A stretch of 15,911 nucleotides of DNA, from the NCBI GenBank assembly GCA_002345625.1, contig DDWE01000125.1:11934-27844 (forward strand). The letters run 5' to 3'. This document shows positions 15,139 through 15,911 of the stretch, one piece after another. Source of the stretch: Desulfuromonadaceae bacterium UBA2294. GTDB lineage: Bacteria > Desulfobacterota > Desulfuromonadia > Desulfuromonadales > UBA2294. Numbering within the stretch: position 1 is the first letter of the stretch; the number at the start of each line of letters is the position of its first letter. The notes beneath the pieces were generated by a model, which ran no database searches, was not told the origin of the DNA, and saw nothing but the letters and a program-made list of their open reading frames with translations. The position numbers were made by a program, and so were the translations under genes.

Positions 15139-15162
15139 CGGTTCAGATCAAGGCGCGAACCG
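15139..15162 (+). promoter_or_regulatory. Leader hairpin before the HD-GYP gene
   Basis: CGGTTC (15139-15144) pairs with GAACCG (15157-15162) around a 12-base loop, seven bases ahead of the AAGGAGG Shine-Dalgarno. The trailing sequence AGTTTAAAA is not a convincing T-tract, so a translational role is more likely than termination. Confidence 0.3.
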
Positions 15163-15179
15163 AGTTTAAAAGGAGGCCC

Positions 15180-15911
15180 ATGGACAGGCAAGCGCACATT
15201 CTGGTCGTAGACGATGACGCTTTCACCCTCGATTCCACCTCCCTGCTGATCCGCGAATTCGGCTATCAGGTCAGCTCCTGTTCACGTGCGAAAGACGCCA
15301 TCGCCCTGTTGCGCGATCAGAGTGTCGATGTTGTGCTGACCGACATCAAGATGCCGGAGATTACCGGCCTTGAGCTCCTGGAGCAGATCCATATCGAGGA
15401 TCCCGATATGCCGGTTATCCTGATGACCGCCTACGCCGAACTCGACACAGCGGTCGAAGCGATCAAGATGGGCGCCTCCGATTTTCTGATCAAGCCCTAC
15501 CGCCCTTTGCAGCTCAACCATGCCTTAAAAAAATCGGTCGACCTGCTCCGACTGCGGGAGATGGAGCGCGATTACAAAAAGAACCTTGAGGTGACAGTCA
15601 AGAAACGGACCGCAGAGCTGTCCGAGGCTCTGAAAAAGATCGCCGAAGCCAGCAAGGAGATGATTCAGCGCTTGATAATTGCCTCCGAATACCGCGATGA
15701 CGACACCGGAACCCATATCAAACGCATCGGTCTTTACAGCCGCATCCTCGCCGCCGAGTTGAAGCTCCCGGCCGATTTTATCGACAATCTGGTCTTTGCC
15801 AGCATCATGCATGACGTCGGCAAGATCGGCATTCCCGACAGCATCCTGTTAAAACCCGACCGGATGACGGAAACAGAAATGAACCTGATGCGCCAGCATA
15901 CCCAATATGCA
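15180..15911 (+). CDS. REC-HD-GYP response regulator, c-di-GMP phosphodiesterase (RpfG-like), 3' end missing
   Basis: The first 244 residues are present; the gene runs off the window. An N-terminal receiver (about 5-120) has the acidic D11-D13, phospho-acceptor D55 in LTDIKMP, T83 and K105 in IKPY. A charged coiled coil (125-160) leads into the HD-GYP domain, where H179, the HD pair 211-212 in HDVGKIGIPD, KPD and H240 match metal-binding positions of active enzymes. The HHExxDGxGYP part would lie beyond the end. The expected reaction is hydrolysis of c-di-GMP, switched by phosphorylation from one of the many kinases upstream. The ATG at 15180 follows AAGGAGG by only three bases, closer than usual, but no other in-frame start would keep the receiver intact. 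Confidence 0.9.
   Translation, partial: MDRQAHILVVDDDAFTLDSTSLLIREFGYQVSSCSRAKDAIALLRDQSVDVVLTDIKMPEITGLELLEQIHIEDPDMPVILMTAYAELDTAVEAIKMGASDFLIKPYRPLQLNHALKKSVDLLRLREMERDYKKNLEVTVKKRTAELSEALKKIAEASKEMIQRLIIASEYRDDDTGTHIKRIGLYSRILAAELKLPADFIDNLVFASIMHDVGKIGIPDSILLKPDRMTETEMNLMRQHTQYA

Overview
The window looks like chromosomal DNA from a GC-rich, signalling-heavy deltaproteobacterium, most like the Desulfuromonas/Pelobacter/Geobacter group. That placement is an inference. It rests on the density of multi-PAS hybrid histidine kinases, a GEMM-like (cyclic-dinucleotide) leader RNA, a helical sensor domain I associate with such genomes, and 'CTTTGCG' intergenic repeats. No rRNA, tRNA, IS element or CRISPR array is visible.

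Left end (1-404): an AT-richer, gene-free stretch holding two copies of an 87-base direct repeat and an imperfect hairpin. Next come two divergently arranged genes. On the minus strand (405-1484) is a cysteine-rich multi-pass permease of the SO_0444-type Cu/Zn efflux family, with a terminator behind it. On the plus strand (1643-2062) is a small YkgJ-type cysteine-cluster protein. The gap between them carries a TATAAT box and a perfect 5-3-5 palindrome.

From 2084 on there is a long plus-strand signal-transduction array. It opens with a good sigma70-type promoter, then a leader with the sequence hallmarks of a GEMM-I riboswitch, then a hairpin plus T-rich tract just before the first start codon. 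The tightly packed genes behind it are: a lipoprotein solute-binding protein of the NMT1/SsuA type with no permease or ATPase partner; a 1032-aa transmembrane HAMP-4xPAS histidine kinase; a single-domain Rcp1-like response regulator; a soluble kinase with an N-terminal all-helical sensor; a second, 68% identical regulator; a 62-aa unknown protein; a 1106-aa dCache-HAMP-3xPAS hybrid kinase with a C-terminal receiver; a PAS plus degenerate GGDEF protein; and a REC-PAS-kinase. After a 228-base gap with its own promoter and the fossil of another kinase, the window ends inside a REC-HD-GYP gene.

How they may work together (inference): the solute-binding protein probably presents a ligand to the neighbouring transmembrane kinase rather than importing it. 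The kinases pass phosphate to stand-alone or fused receivers. No DNA-binding output domain is present in the window. The visible outputs point to cyclic-di-GMP: the leader RNA could sense a cyclic dinucleotide, the GGDEF protein lacks catalytic residues but keeps an RxxD inhibitory-site motif, and the HD-GYP protein should degrade c-di-GMP. The unusual overall picture is a riboswitch-gated, receptor-fed array of two duplicated kinase/regulator pairs and further kinases.
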